Shown here: one piece after another, positions 1 to 11,049 of the stretch
How positions within the stretch are numbered: position 1 is the stretch's first letter
Layout: each line of letters begins with the position of its first letter
Assembly: GCF_000151315.2 (NCBI RefSeq)
Contig: NW_011887295.1
Span: 865,704 to 929,703 of the forward strand
Reading direction: 5' to 3'
Origin: Capsaspora owczarzaki ATCC 30864
Lineage: Eukaryota; Opisthokonta; Filasterea
Length of the DNA: 64,000 nucleotides
The notes under the pieces: model-generated
Databases searched by the model: none
The model's input: only the letters and a program-made list of their open reading frames with translations
Told to the model about the DNA's origin: nothing
Made by a program: the position numbers and the translations under genes

Positions 1-2990
1 CTTCCAGTCATCCGTTTGTTGCCAAATCCTTGCTCAGTCAACCACTTGCAAGCGCGTCGGCAACGGCGAGTATGGCGAGCGCGGCGTTCGCGGCATCGCT
101 CCCGACCAACGATCCTCAGGCCGAGTCCAACACCGATTTTGGGTCGATGCCCGTCCCGCCACCTCGGCGAAAGAAGGCGCAACAAAAGGTCGATCAACTA
201 TTACGCGCATCAACCGCTTCATTGGTCAGCGTTGGTGTGGGTGATGACCAGCCGTCCGACCCCGCCGACCCATCAACAAAAGCTTCCGTCTCAAACGGCG
301 CGGGTGCTCGTGCCCACCTCCTGATGCCAAACCCAGGTTGGTAGACAATGCGTACTTGTTGTCGATCGTGCTGGTAGAAGGATGGCTTTCCCCAATTCTC
401 ATTTCGTCGTTTGTTTCGTCGTTTTCTTGTTGTTGTTTCTTGTTATTTCTTGTTGTTGTTGTTGTTTGGAGCAGATGGCCTCCCAGATGACGATCTACTC
501 CAACGTATCAGGATGCAGAATCTTGAAGAGGGAGGTAAGACGACGGATCACGGCCGGGAGCAATGCACTGGCGGTTCTTTATTCTGCATTCACCGTTTCG
601 TTCCTCTGTGCGTTGTCCAGCAGCACTCAATCCATTAGCACACCATATCATGCAGCGAGCACTTGACCTCGGGTCTCATTCCGACGCTGACCGCGATCCA
701 GCCGAGTTGCAGTCCACCCCGAAAGGCAAAGATCGGTGAGTTCAAGATTGCATTTCACTCTTTTTTCCCCCCCCAGCTATGTGTGCGACACGAGCGCGAG
801 AGCCAGCGATCTCGTTTTCCTGATGCCGCGTTTCTTCTCCATCTTTCTTTTCTTTTTTTAATCAATGGAAGGCTTTGCTGCTTTGTTTGATGAAAGGCCG
901 CTGTCTTTGCTCATTTCATCTTTTCCATTGCTGACACCACTCGAATGCGACGACATGGTGACCGTGACAGAAAACCAAAAGGCTTTTTCAAATGGAAAGG
1001 AAAGTCCTCCACTGAACCACATGGTCTGGAGGATGACGACTTTGGCCACACGCACGCCTCGCCCGCAAAGGCGGATGTGCCGTCGCGACCACCGGATCGA
1101 CCGAAGCCGTCGCAATCCCATTCCCGAACACCCTCTCAGCTCGACGAGGAGCCCGGAGAAGACTTTGTCAAAGTCTTCACGTCCAAGAAGCCGGCGCCGG
1201 CGTTCAATCACTTGCGGCAAACGCAGGACTTGAGCGGGCTGCATGTCGGCGCGATTTGGACGGTCAAGTTTTCTTTCTGCGGCCGTCTCATGGCTACAGC
1301 TGGTCAAGACACGGTCGTACGAGTCTGGAGCGTCAAGGACACAGGTCCCTTTCTGGAAGAAATGAAGCGGAAATTCGGCCGCACGGACGCTCCCGAGACT
1401 GCTTCCTCTTCTTCCTCTTCTTCCGCTTCCCGCCCCGCTTCAACCCATGGTTCAACATCGACAATGTTGCACGCCACCTTTCCGGATGGCAGTGGCGCGA
1501 CAGCCCGGGCTACGACTGCCGGGCCCAGCCCTGTACACTCACGACCCACCTCTGTGGCCTCGACGACTTCTCATGCTTCCGATGTTTCGGCTGGGGGCTT
1601 CCACTCTCACGCGCGAACTGAGGGGCCCGGCCACTCTCGGGACGGCTCGTTTGGCACGGCACCAACTGGAATGAGCCCTGAGGACTGGCAGCTGTTTGAG
1701 CCGCAGCCCGTGTGTCAGTACAAGGGCCATTCTGCAGACGTGCTGGACGTTTCTTGGTCGAAAAACTACTTTTTGCTTTCGTCTTCGATGGACAAGACGG
1801 TGCGTCTTTGGCATATTGTGAGGCAAGAGTGTCTGTGCGTGTTCCAACACGCCGATTTTGTGACCGCTATCGCCTTCCACCCTCGCGACGATCGCTACTT
1901 TCTCAGTGGCTCGATGGACTCTACCCTGCGATTATGGAACATTCCAGAGAAGAAAGTTGCTCTCTGGAACGAGATTGTCGGTCCGAGCAGTAGTTTCATC
2001 ACGGCCGCAAACTTTTGCCAAAACGGCAAAATGGCGGTGGTTGGAACGTACGATGGCCGATGTCTCTTTTACGACAGCGAGCGACTCAAGTATCACACGC
2101 AAATTTTAGTTCGCTCCTCGCGCGGCAAAAACAGCAAGGGTCGAAAAATTACTGCCATCGAGCCGATGCCAGGCGAGGTGCGTTTTTGTTTTGGTTGTTT
2201 GCTTGTTTTTGTTGTTTGTTTGTTTACTTGTTTGATTGTCCTTGGTCGAGCCTTGTTGCCTTCTTTGGTACTTACGAGCTTGGATTTCTTTCCGCCTGTC
2301 CGTCGCTTGACGTTAGGACAAAATTCTCATTACATCGAATGACTCGAGGATTCGACTGTACGATCTCAAAGATCTCACTCTAACGTGCAAGTACAAGGGA
2401 AGCACCAATTCTAGCAGCCAAATCAAAGCCAGCTTCAGGTGTGGTATTTCGTTGGAATGAGTTGAGCAGCTTTCGACTGAATCATCACTCATCCTGGTCG
2501 TTGTATTGTTGTATTAATCATCTTTAGCAATGATGGCAAGTATATTATATGCGGATCGGAATACCAGAATGTCTATGTCTGGAACACCTTCTTGGACGAT
2601 GCGTTGGTGCGCAAGGGCAAGCTTTCCGAAAAGTTCACCGGGTTTCGACGCGACCGTAACGAGTCTTTTGAATTTTTCGCAGGTGAGTCCTATTGTTGAT
2701 GCAGTGATTGTATTGATGCGAATGTGTGTGTAGAGAGACAGAGAGGCCTGATCGTTGCCTGCGAGCCGCGCCTCACTTTGGTCTTGCGCTTGTCACGCAT
2801 TGGTCTGCACTTTTGCCTCTTCGCGATAGCTTCAATTTTCGCGCCGTATGCGACTGCTGGGCTCAAAGGCATCGAAGACACTGCCGAAGGCGAGGTCATT
2901 GTCACTGCGGATGTCATTGTCACTGCGGATTTCACCGGAAAAATCAAAGTGTTTATCAACCAGCATCCCTCACATTCGGCAATAGATTAA
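1..2990 (+). CDS. WDR44: WDR44-like WD40 repeat protein, 5' end outside the window
   Basis: This is a WD40 beta-propeller protein resembling WDR44 (rabphilin-11), a Rab11 effector of recycling endosomes in animals. Exons read as 3-336, 475-534, 621-735, 971-2177, 2317-2438, 2528-2682 and 2830-2990. All junctions are GT-AG and in phase, giving about 717 residues plus the stop. The frame is open to the window edge, so the start codon lies upstream. The family signature is seen in the N-terminal NPLAHHIM segment, in the block FFKWKG before the propeller, in repeats with GQDTVVRVW, SMDKTVRLW and SMDSTLRLWN, and in the late block TSNDSRIRLYDLKDL followed by YKGSTNSSSQIKASF. A Ser/Ala-rich loop lies between the first two repeats. 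The Rab-binding role is inferred from the family. The last acceptor (2829) is the least certain junction. Confidence 0.85.
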
Positions 2991-2999
2991 CACAAGTGA

Positions 3000-3005
3000 A
3001 TAAAT
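3000..3005 (+). promoter_or_regulatory. Candidate poly(A) signal AATAAA of the WDR44-like gene
   Basis: A canonical AATAAA hexamer begins 10 nt after the stop codon of the WD40 gene. The function is inferred from position only. The gap to the convergent eS7 gene is about 300 nt and holds nothing else recognisable. Confidence 0.45.
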
Positions 3006-3298
3006 GCCTTTGTGTGCGTTCGCCTTTTCTTGCATCCAATTCCGTTTTCATTGTGTCGTTCGAACTTTTGCAGCTTGGCGTCACCAAGACTGGAGCACCA
3101 CACAACACAATCCGCAAACTGGAAGGAACAGGAAAAAAAAAAACCCAACTAAACGAAACAAACGAAACAATTTGCCAAATCTTCATTGCGGGATGAATGA
3201 AACACAATCACACTACAACAATGACGATGGAGAGGGGGGACGACGAAAACGCGGCAAAGCGACGCAGTCGACATTTTCGTGAGGGACAGAGAAAGTGC

Positions 3299-3886
3299 TT
3301 ATTCAGCCTGGGCGGGGAACTCGAAGACAACATCCTTGCCAGTGAGCTTCTTGTAGACAGCCGAGAAGGTGTCAATCTTGTGCTCGAGGTTGGACTGCTC
3401 CTTCTTCTCAAGGTGGACCTTGATCAGTCGCGAGCCGTCAAGCTTGACGCGGGTTCGCTTGCCGGTGATCTCGGTGGGGAAGACGAGGTCGTCGAGGATG
3501 GCCTCGTGGACGGCAGTCAGAGTGCGGTTGCGCGGGCGGGGCTGGGTCTGGCCAAACTTGTTGTTGCGGGTGGGCTTGCGGAGGATGCGGCGTTGGGCAA
3601 CAAAGACGATGTGTGATCCGCTGAACTTCTTCTCAAGCTCGCGAACAAGGCGGGGCTGGATGCGACGGAAGCCCTTGATCAGAGCGACGGGGACGAAGAC
3701 AATGATGGCCTTCTTGCCGCTGCCGACATCAACCTCCTTGACGGCGCTGATGTGGAGCTCGTGGAGCTCAGCCTTGAGGTCCTTCTCGGCAGAGTTGTGC
3801 TCGAGATCGGCGATGGCCTGAGCAACAGCAAGCTCGAGCTCGCTGGGCTCCTGACCGACGGGCTTGACAATCTTCTTGGTGGCCAT
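3299..3886 (-). CDS. RPS7: 40S ribosomal protein eS7
   Basis: This is ribosomal protein S7 of the small subunit (eukaryote-specific eS7), 195 residues in one coding exon, matching the usual length of about 194. Recognisable blocks are [14 protein letters not shown] near the N terminus, then [39 protein letters not shown] and [11 protein letters not shown], and the C-terminal [22 protein letters not shown]. The start is the ATG at 3886, which aligns with the family N terminus; the open frame upstream is low-complexity. Upstream on the sense strand lie a T run (3996-4012), a CTAAC-like branch sequence and a CCGCAG acceptor about 25 nt before the ATG. This suggests a 5'UTR intron, as is common in ribosomal protein genes; that part is inference. 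Confidence 0.96.
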   Translation of the reverse strand: MATKKIVKPVGQEPSELELAVAQAIADLEHNSAEKDLKAELHELHISAVKEVDVGSGKKAIIVFVPVALIKGFRRIQPRLVRELEKKFSGSHIVFVAQRRILRKPTRNNKFGQTQPRPRNRTLTAVHEAILDDLVFPTEITGKRTRVKLDGSRLIKVHLEKKEQSNLEHKIDTFSAVYKKLTGKDVVFEFPAQAE

Positions 3887-5170
3887 TCTGGTCGATGAAG
3901 ATGGTCTGCGGTAGGTCAAGCGAAGGCGCACATGGTGTTGCAAACGGAGCGAGAAGCAGAGGTTAGTGATGAGGAGAAGAAGAGGGAGAGGGAGGAAAAA
4001 AAAAAAAAAAAAGCAAAGCAAAGCACACGCTCCCCAAAACCCCAGCTTCGTTGGCCTGTCATTGCACGACCGCCTGGCGTCCCTGAAAACAATCTCTGGG
4101 TATGGCAGCAAAAGAGAGATGCAAGCGCAGGACCAGCGGACGACGGGTGCTGTCGCGTTCCGAGCAACAACAACAACATAAGAAAAAAAAAACCGAACGA
4201 GCAAGCCAAACTGTCAAAGTCGCCCGCTCTTCTGTGCGCCAGCTTCCTGCCTGATGTGCCGCTTCAACAGCAGCTAATTACGACACATCCAAGAAGTCGT
4301 GGGAGACCGACCAGTTTGCTGGGGGCGGAAATGGCGCTGGAAGCCAACCCAACAGGACGGACGTTCGGGTTCAAAAGCCTTCAATCTCACAACCCCCCGA
4401 CCTTTGCGCCGCTCTTTCGCCCACTAGTTGCATTGCACCCTCCCCCGTGGTGCACCCTATCGTGATCGTCACATCTCAACACATCGGATTCAAGGCTGTC
4501 GGGGCTGCAGAGTCAACGCGATGATGGTGGTGAACGCACAGAAAAAAAAGAGAGCGAGCAAACTGGCAAAGATTCATTTGGATTTGGCCATCATCGCCCT
4601 TGTTGGCAAATTTCCCTCCCTTTCCACGAACAAAGCCCCTGGATTCGTTTGCCGCCAGTTTTTCTCTTCAGAAAAAAACAAACAAAAACAGGAGAACTTT
4701 CAAAGAAATTGAATTCCTTGCACATCCGTCTGCCTGCAGGATTCCTCGTCGCTGAGACCGATTTCTGTGTCGAGTTTTCGCGCCATTTTCACCGATGAGC
4801 GTTGCTGTTGCTCCGTTTTGCGCAAGTTCAGCCATCTCGACCGAGCCAAGCCAGGCTTTTGCAATAGAGTTTGACGTTGGCGACGGCGCCGACGACGAGC
4901 GACGGTGTGGTTGTGAATCTCATACAAATTTTTCGTTTCATGCTTGACACGGAACTGCAACCCACAACCCCAAATGCCAACCCCAAGCAGCCAGTCCTCT
5001 CGCGCGCTCGAGCTGAATCGGAACGCTGGATCTGCATCTGATACAGTCAATCGTTGACCCGCCATTGGCCGCCGTTGGTCCTGAAGCATCGGAAATTCAA
5101 CCGATTCACTCCAAGTTTTTTTTTTTTTTCGTCTTCTTTTCCCTTCTTGCGAGTTTGCAGTTCCACATTC
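3887..5170. other. Divergent gap between eS7 and AHA1
   Basis: About 1.3 kb with no convincing coding exon. It must hold the promoters of eS7 (leftward) and AHA1 (rightward). Visible features are an A run at 3996-4012 (T run on the eS7 sense strand) and a T run at 5116-5129 that ends 41 nt before the AHA1 ATG. Open frames on either strand here are low-complexity or lack any family resemblance. Confidence 0.6.
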
Positions 5171-6975
5171 ATGGCGAAGGCTGGCGAAGGAGATCCGCGC
5201 TGGATTGTTGAGGACCGACCTGATGCGACCAACGTCAACAACTGGCACTGGTAAAGCAGCGAAGCACCTGTCTGTGACTGTGTTGTGTTGAGGGCGTTCT
5301 TTGCCAACCAAAGGACAAGGCGATAAAACCAGCGGTCTTCCCCGCGTCCAACGACCTGAGAACGGGGAGGAAGGAAAGAAGGAAGGTCGGTCCGATGCAA
5401 AACAAGTCCAATGGTGGCAAGTGGCGGCCGAGACAGACGGGGCGAAGCAGAGGCGAAGCACTGCTCTCATTTCGACTTGCTTCTCTCGGCTCTGTGTTTC
5501 CCGCTGGACCCAACACGCGCCATCAAGTGGCTTGAAGTCGACATAGATCGTCTTTCTCTCTCTCTCTCTCTCTCTCGTTGTCTTGATCTCTTTTGCTCGC
5601 GATGACGGGAGTCAAACCCTTTTGCAGAACGTCGTCTTCGAGCCGCATGGAAATCGAAGCTCATCGAAGCTCTCTTTCGTTTGCGCCTCCATTGCGCCTC
5701 CATTGCGCCTCCATTGCTCTCATCCCTCTCTCTCATCCTTCTCTCTCTGATCCCTCTTTCATCCCGTTTTGACAGACAGCACACTCGCTCGCTCGCTTGG
5801 GCTGTTGGAGTTTCGTTCAGTGGGTGATGCAGCCAAACCGCATTGCAAACCTCTTCCTCTTGCTCACATCCTCCACTCACACTTTGCTGGAAAAAAACAC
5901 TCACAACAACAATAACAACAATTCCACTACCCAAAAAAAACCACACAGGTCGGAGCGAGATGCAACCGGGTGGTCGAAGGACAAGCTGCAGGCGCTGATC
6001 AAGGACGCGAGCCTGCAGGTGGACGGCACGACCTTCCGCCTGACGGAGACGGCCAAGCTCGAGGGCGAGGCCTCTGCAAACAACCGCAAGGCCAAGCTCA
6101 TCTTCTTCTACGAGTGGGAGCTGCGAATCAAGTTTGTGACTGAGCTTGGCGAGGCCATGCTTGCCAAGCAGCCTGCCGGCGCCCCGCTCATCGAGGGCGA
6201 GATTGAGGTGCTCAACTTTAGCGAGGAGAACGATCCCGACGACATTGACATTAACGTCTCGCTCAAGGCGGGCAGCGAGGCCAACCCTCTGGCGTCCGGC
6301 TTGCGGCAGACGCTTCGGAAAAAGGGCGTTGCGTTCATTGGCGGCATTGTCGCGCGCTACGTCAAGGACCTCCGGGAAGAGTATGCCAAGGGTCTCATTC
6401 TCCCGACTCTCAAGCCTGCAGCGGCAGCAGCAACAGCAGCAGCAGCAGCGTCGTCCGCTTCCAAGCCAATCGCCAAGTCGTCGACTGCCGCGGAGGGTGA
6501 GAGCGCCGCTGCCGCTGCTGCCGCCTCCACCTCGCGTGCTGGGGCTGCGGGTGTTGCCAGCACAAACATTCCGACCGTGACCATCACGCAGCGGCACGAG
6601 TTCAAGACGAGCGCGCACGAGCTGTACGACTGCCTCGTCAATGTGGCACGCATCCAGGCCTTCACCCAGAGCCCATGCCAGGTCGACGCGCGGCCCAACG
6701 GCATCTTCTCCATCTATAACGGGAATGTCCTCGGCTCGTTCATTTCGCTGGTGCCAGGCGTCAAGATTGAGCAAGACTGGCGCTTTAGCCACTGGCCGCA
6801 AGGCCACTTTTCACGCGTCACAATCGAGCTCCGCGAGGACTCGGATTTCACTGAACTCAAACTGACTCAGACCGGCGTGCCGAAGGAGGAGCAAGCCCAA
6901 ACGGACGCAGGCTGGAACACTCATTTCTGGCAGAAGATTATGGGTGTTTTTGGCTATGGCGCGGCGTTCTTTTAA
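5171..6975 (+). CDS. AHSA1: Activator of Hsp90 ATPase (AHA1)
   Basis: This co-chaperone binds the middle domain of Hsp90 and stimulates its ATPase in the cytosol. It has two exons, 5171-5250 and 5949-6975, joined in phase across a 698-nt intron, giving 368 residues (human 338). Exon 1 encodes MAKAGEGDPRWIVEDRPDA and then TNVNNWHW, the invariant family N terminus. Exon 2 starts with SERDATGWS and carries NNRKAKLIFFYEWEL of the Aha1 N domain (about residues 27-170). The C-terminal AHSA1 domain (about 225-368) has the WRFSHWPQGHFS block and ends in FGYGAAFF, like human FGYGARLF. The extra length over human is mainly an Ala/Ser-rich linker between the two domains (6415-6560). The start is fixed by the conserved NxNNWHW block. 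The intron holds (CT)n and T-rich sequence and no coding signal. Confidence 0.96.
5553..5577. repeat. (CT)n simple repeat in AHA1 intron
   Basis: A tract of alternating C and T inside the single AHA1 intron. Similar pyrimidine tracts recur at 40803-40850 and 41193-41225. No function is implied. Confidence 0.8.
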
Positions 6976-7255
6976 CAACGTGGCCGGGAGAGAAGTCGAG
7001 AGCAGCGCAGTAGCAGTGGTAGTGTTGCATCCCAAAGCTGGAGTGTGGATTGTTGGATTTGAGCATGCGCTGCACAATGTATTTCTTGGACAAGCATCTC
7101 TTTGTCACCCGCCTGTGTTGGTTGCGTTTGAATTTGTATTTTGACGCTGCCATTATCATAAACCATGTATTTCCCCGTCGACGATGCAAAATGTCACAAG
7201 CCCATCAGTCCTGATTTGTCACAACTAGATTTACTCTGTTGCCTGCTTCTTGGTG

Positions 7256-7966
7256 ATGACACTATCGCGGCTGTTGCTCCAATTGCTCGCTGTTCTTGGC
7301 GCGCTGCTGGTCGCGACTTGCTCCGCGACCACTCTCAAGCGGAGCAACGACCACCACCACCTCGCCAATGAACCGCATCACTACCTCCAGTACGCATCCA
7401 AGCCACACAACCACCAGGGCCACAGCGATGCGAGCGGTGTTCGGCGGCGCGACGCTGCTGCTGCTGCTGCTGCTGCTTCAACTTTGTCGACCGCCACCCT
7501 CGAGACGCGGCCGTGCAGCTCGTTGAACATTGGCCAGTACATGTGCGACCAACCTGCGATTGACCCGGACACCCAGGCCGAGGTCGGCTGCCCTGCGAGC
7601 GCACCGTTCGTGGTTGCCGTACCGTGTCGCCCCGTCGCTGGTGTGGTGTGCGACGGCGTCACCTTCGACGGCAACACGACGGGCTTTAGCAGAAACGTGT
7701 CTTGCCGATACACTGCCGGGACGCGGTACGACACTGCCCTGCTGCTGTCCGTCTTCCTGGGCGTGCTCGGCGTCGATCGCTTCTACCTTGGCTACCCCGC
7801 CATCGGGGTCATCAAGCTGTGCACGTTTGGCTTTTTCCTTGTTGGCTACCTGGTCGACGTGCTGCTCATCCTGCTGCAAGTCGTCGTGCCGGCAGACGGA
7901 TCCAGCTACGTTGGCAGCTATTATGGCATGCTTCGCATCGACGAGCCAACGCCCACCCCATCTTAG
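7256..7966 (+). CDS. TM2D1: TM2 domain protein, TM2D1-like
   Basis: A 236-residue single-exon membrane protein of the TM2D family, whose Drosophila members (amaretto, biscotti, almondex) act in Notch signalling. A hydrophobic signal peptide covers about residues 1-24. A Cys-rich, N-glycosylatable luminal segment follows, with CDQPAIDPDTQAEVGCP and CRPVAGVVCDG. Two transmembrane helices then flank the diagnostic turn GVDRFYLGYPAIG, which keeps the DRF motif. The C terminus VPADGSSYVGSYYG matches TM2D1 (GPSDGSSYIIDYYG) better than TM2D2 or TM2D3. A short His-rich and Ala-rich stretch follows the signal peptide. The start is the ATG at 7256, which sits immediately before the signal peptide. A (TTTG)n tract and an AATAAA at 8044-8049 lie downstream. 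Confidence 0.9.
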   Translation: MTLSRLLLQLLAVLGALLVATCSATTLKRSNDHHHLANEPHHYLQYASKPHNHQGHSDASGVRRRDAAAAAAAASTLSTATLETRPCSSLNIGQYMCDQPAIDPDTQAEVGCPASAPFVVAVPCRPVAGVVCDGVTFDGNTTGFSRNVSCRYTAGTRYDTALLLSVFLGVLGVDRFYLGYPAIGVIKLCTFGFFLVGYLVDVLLILLQVVVPADGSSYVGSYYGMLRIDEPTPTPS

Positions 7967-7973
7967 CTTTTTT

Positions 7974-8004
7974 GTTTGTTTGTTTGTTTGTTTGTTTGTT
8001 TGGT
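7974..8004 (+). repeat. (TTTG)n tetranucleotide repeat
   Basis: About seven copies of a T3G unit directly after the TM2D1 stop codon, in its probable 3'UTR. Similar TTTG/CAAA arrays occur at 23907-23941 in a CHTF18 intron. Confidence 0.85.
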
Positions 8005-8043
8005 TGTTATGGTGATAGTTGATTCTGTCTGTATAGGTTAAGA

Positions 8044-8049
8044 AATAAA
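8044..8049 (+). promoter_or_regulatory. Candidate poly(A) signal AATAAA of TM2D1
   Basis: An AATAAA hexamer 78 nt after the TM2D1 stop. The function is inferred from sequence and position. Confidence 0.45.
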
Positions 8050-8217
8050 GTGTTGTGGTATTTGTTTTTGAATTGATGAATTGTTTTGGTATTCGACGAT
8101 TATTTGCATTGCAGCAGTAGCTCTGGCGTTGTAATCTCAATGTTTGACGCAGCGAGAAAGCCATGCTCCCCCGCAAACAATCACAAGAGGCAAGCCAGAA
8201 GCCACCTTTCAGCCCGC

Positions 8218-9512
8218 TCAGCGAGGTTGCGTCAGAATCAAGACGGACGACGGCACCAGGCCGAGTTCTTTCAGAGTCTGCATATACTCGGCATCCGCAA
8301 ATACACGTTTTGGGAAGTTGGTCATGAAAGCGAACGGTTGCTGGCCGTCAGTGCGGTTGAGTTGCACCCAGCCAGCAACCTCTGAAAGCGTCGTTCCAGC
8401 GTCAAAGGTGTTTTTGATTGCCTGTCCGTTGGTGAGTCGGATTTGCAACGAAGCAGTTGTGTACTCTTTCGGGGCGGCAGACACAGCTGCCGGGGCGGCA
8501 GCAGCAGGGGTGGGGGCAGCAGCAGCAGCGGGTGTTGCGGATTGGCCCAGCCTGGCGCGCTTGTCCTGCTCAATCATTTCGCGGACACGCTGCTTGGCCT
8601 TGATCTCTTCTTCCTTTTCGCGTTTGCGAGCTTCAAGTGCCTTTTGCATTTCTTGCTCTTCAAACTGCTTGCGAGCAATGCCCATGTCCTTGCCTTGCAT
8701 TCGCCGAGCCTTCTCTTTGGCGCGCTCTTCATCCACAGCAGCAGCCTCTCGAGCCGCGCGCGCCTCTTTGAGGCGTTGCTCGACGCGTGCCAGCTGCTCC
8801 TGCTTTTCAGCCTCTGTCAGCGGCTTAATCTCGTCCGACGACTCGGCAAAGTTCTGGTGCTGCGTTCGCGCGGCGTGCGCCTGCGCGTCCAGCTCTGATC
8901 GCAGCTTCTTGTTGCAGTCCAAGCAGACAAGAGAGCGAGCCTGCTCCGGCGGAACCGCGGCTGCCTGCTCACCGCTTGCAGCAGCAGCGGCGTCCGACGA
9001 TGATGACGAGGGACTGGTTGCAGAGCCCAGCGCAGATCCCGACGACAACGATGATGACGAGTGCGGCTCGTCAATGTCCGGATCGTCCATATGCGCAAAG
9101 ATCCTGAGCATTCAATATCACACAAGAACGCAAACCGGGTTTCAAAGTGAACTGACTTGAACGGGAGACCAAATGATGATGACAAAATCGAGATCTCGGC
9201 CTTTTACCAATCCATTGCAGCCTGTGCGCCTTGGTTTCCAGTCACTGCCAGAGCCTTCTCCCTGAGATACGGGTTGTGTAGGGAACAAGAGCCAAGACGC
9301 AAAGCCCGACGCCGACCGGCGCACATCATCAAAGTCACACACACACACAGAGGGTCAGTCGGGGTTGCGCGTGTCAGCAAAACGAAACGTTGGGAACGCA
9401 ACGCATCACTCATAGAGACGGAGCCCACCGGACTGAACAACGATCAGACTCAGACTCACGCTCTGTTGCGAGGAAAGCCCATGTCGATGAGCGATTCAAG
9501 TGCCGAGGACAT
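8218..9512 (-). CDS. UBXN1: UBXN1-like p97 adaptor with UBA, C2H2 zinc finger and UBX domains
   Basis: An adaptor of the UBXN1/SAKS1 type, which binds ubiquitin through UBA and p97/VCP through UBX. Exons on the minus strand are 9512-9460, 9261-9208 and 9103-8218. Both introns are GT-AG and in phase, giving 330 residues. The UBA domain (residues 1-36) spans all three exons: MSSALESLIDMGFPRNRA, EKALAVTGNQGAQAAMDW, then IFAHMDDPDIDEP, as in human UBXN1. A C-x2-C-x12-H-x5-H finger follows, with HQNF and IKPLTEAEK after it. Next come a long charged coiled coil, an Ala/Pro linker and a C-terminal UBX domain ending in LKELGLVPSSVLIL. Human UBXN1 lacks the zinc finger, whereas fungal relatives and OTU1 carry a similar one. 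The start is the ATG that opens the UBA domain. Confidence 0.93.
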
Positions 9513-9851
9513 GTTTGTTGGAATAGCTGTCAAGATTTGTGCAAGAAGACTGATTTGACCTCAGAGGGGCTGACAATGTTAGCATTCCATAGCCGCAGCA
9601 TTATTAAGTAGAGAGCGTTTGAACCCTTTGTTTTGAGCAGATGAGGTGAGGTGAGGTGGGATGGAGGCAGTGAAAAGCGCGGTTGCTGCCGAGACTTTAC
9701 CAAATCACAACGCGAACAATCTCCAGTGACTTGTTGGTTCCAGCGACACTTCCTTTTTCTAGAACTTTTTATCATACAGGATCAGTTCCGACCCGTTCTC
9801 CCCATTCTTCCTTCTTCTTTCTCTGTCCTGAAGACAGCTTTTTGTTTCTCA

Positions 9852-9890
<39 letters not shown>

Positions 9891-10929
9891 TGTTTTGCTG
9901 TGTAAGTGTTTCTCGATTGCACTGCTTCCGATCCCCCACCAACGCCCCTCGGCCTCCCACCGCGGCCCGCCCCGCCCCCATCCCTCAAACGACTCTTGAT
10001 CCTTGTGCCGGTGGCCCTCCTGAGCGCCTGTCTGCTGCGCACTGCGCTGTGGGAGTGTTGCATGAGTTTCAACTACGTACTATTTTTTTTTTTATTCTTG
10101 CTGTTTATCCAGCTTTCCCCCCCCCCACCCCGGATTCTCGTCGTTCGAGCGAGCTGGAGGGGTAGATGATGGGTGATGCTGATGCCGTGTCTGTAGTGTT
10201 GTATGCCGGGCTGCTGCTCAAAGCCCAGGCGGGCGTCGTTCTCGCTTGGCAGTGCTGGAACGCTTGATGATGACCAAAGCATTTTCGCCCTCGCTTCGCT
10301 CCAGTCTCTCGGTCTGTGGGCGGGCAAGTGAGACTTTCGCATGCAACGTGTTTTCGTTCTTTCTCGGGGTCTCCTTCCTTGTTCCAATCGTTCCCCTTTC
10401 TGTCTTGTCTGAGAGCGAGTGTTTTTTTTTTTTTTTTTTTCCCTTGCTTTTGGGTGCTGATGCAAGCTTCAACCAAAAACCAGCGCGTCACGTCATCCAC
10501 CCGATGGATTGCAAGACCAGACGAGTTTTGTATCGCTTTGACTCCAATTTCTTTTATTTGAGCAAAGCCGCAATCTTCCTATGCACTGCACGAGCAGCCA
10601 ATGCGAGCAAGCTTGCACAAAAAAAAAAAAAAATCGAAATAATTCTTCGACAAAAAAACTCGACCACCTTTTGACTGTGAGCGCATTGCAGCCCCCACAT
10701 TCCGCACTCCCTGTTTGCGCTTGGTGTCGTGCTGGGGTCTGAGCACTGGTCGCCTGGCTGGCGGGTCCGTCCACTCATCTGAGAACGTCTCGTCTCGTTC
10801 ACAACGCCGTGCTGGCTGTTGGTTGACGTTTTTCCCGCGCAAAAAAAAAAAAAAAAAAAAAAAAAAAACCATCGCTCCACCCTGCCCTTCCCGCTATGAT
10901 TCAACAAGTTTCAATCTGTTCCACTTTGT

Positions 10930-10964
<35 letters not shown>

Positions 10965-11049
10965 CGTGGCTGACTTTTTGTTTGCTTGGATTGTCGAAAC
11001 AAAACACAGATCGAGCACTTTGTTGCCCTGGACGACGAGCTCTGCAACC
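9513..11049. other. Divergent gap between UBXN1 and USP34 with long homopolymer runs
   Basis: About 1.5 kb with no convincing coding exon. It holds several long runs: T at 9856-9897 (42 nt), T at 10422-10440, A at 10841-10868 and T at 10933-10962. A GCTGAC branch-like sequence and an AAACACAG acceptor lie 40 to 80 nt before the USP34 ATG. The last T run may therefore sit in a 5'UTR intron of USP34 (inference). Confidence 0.6.

Noticed and set aside
2178-2342. Extension of the WD40 frame past 2177
   Set aside because: The sequence after 2177 is a T-rich intron starting GTGCGT. The conserved continuation (DKILITSNDSRIRLYD) begins at 2317.
4700-6807. Long leftward open frames opposite and before AHA1
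   Set aside because: They overlap the AHA1 exons in antisense or depend on CT repeats in its intron, and match no family.
8144-9160. 338-codon rightward frame
   Set aside because: It is the antisense of the UBXN1 UBX exon; the Ser/Cys-rich product is an artefact of Ala/Glu codons on the other strand.
9683-10165. Rightward frame running through a 42-nt T run
   Set aside because: The frame is poly-Phe driven and has no family resemblance or splice context.
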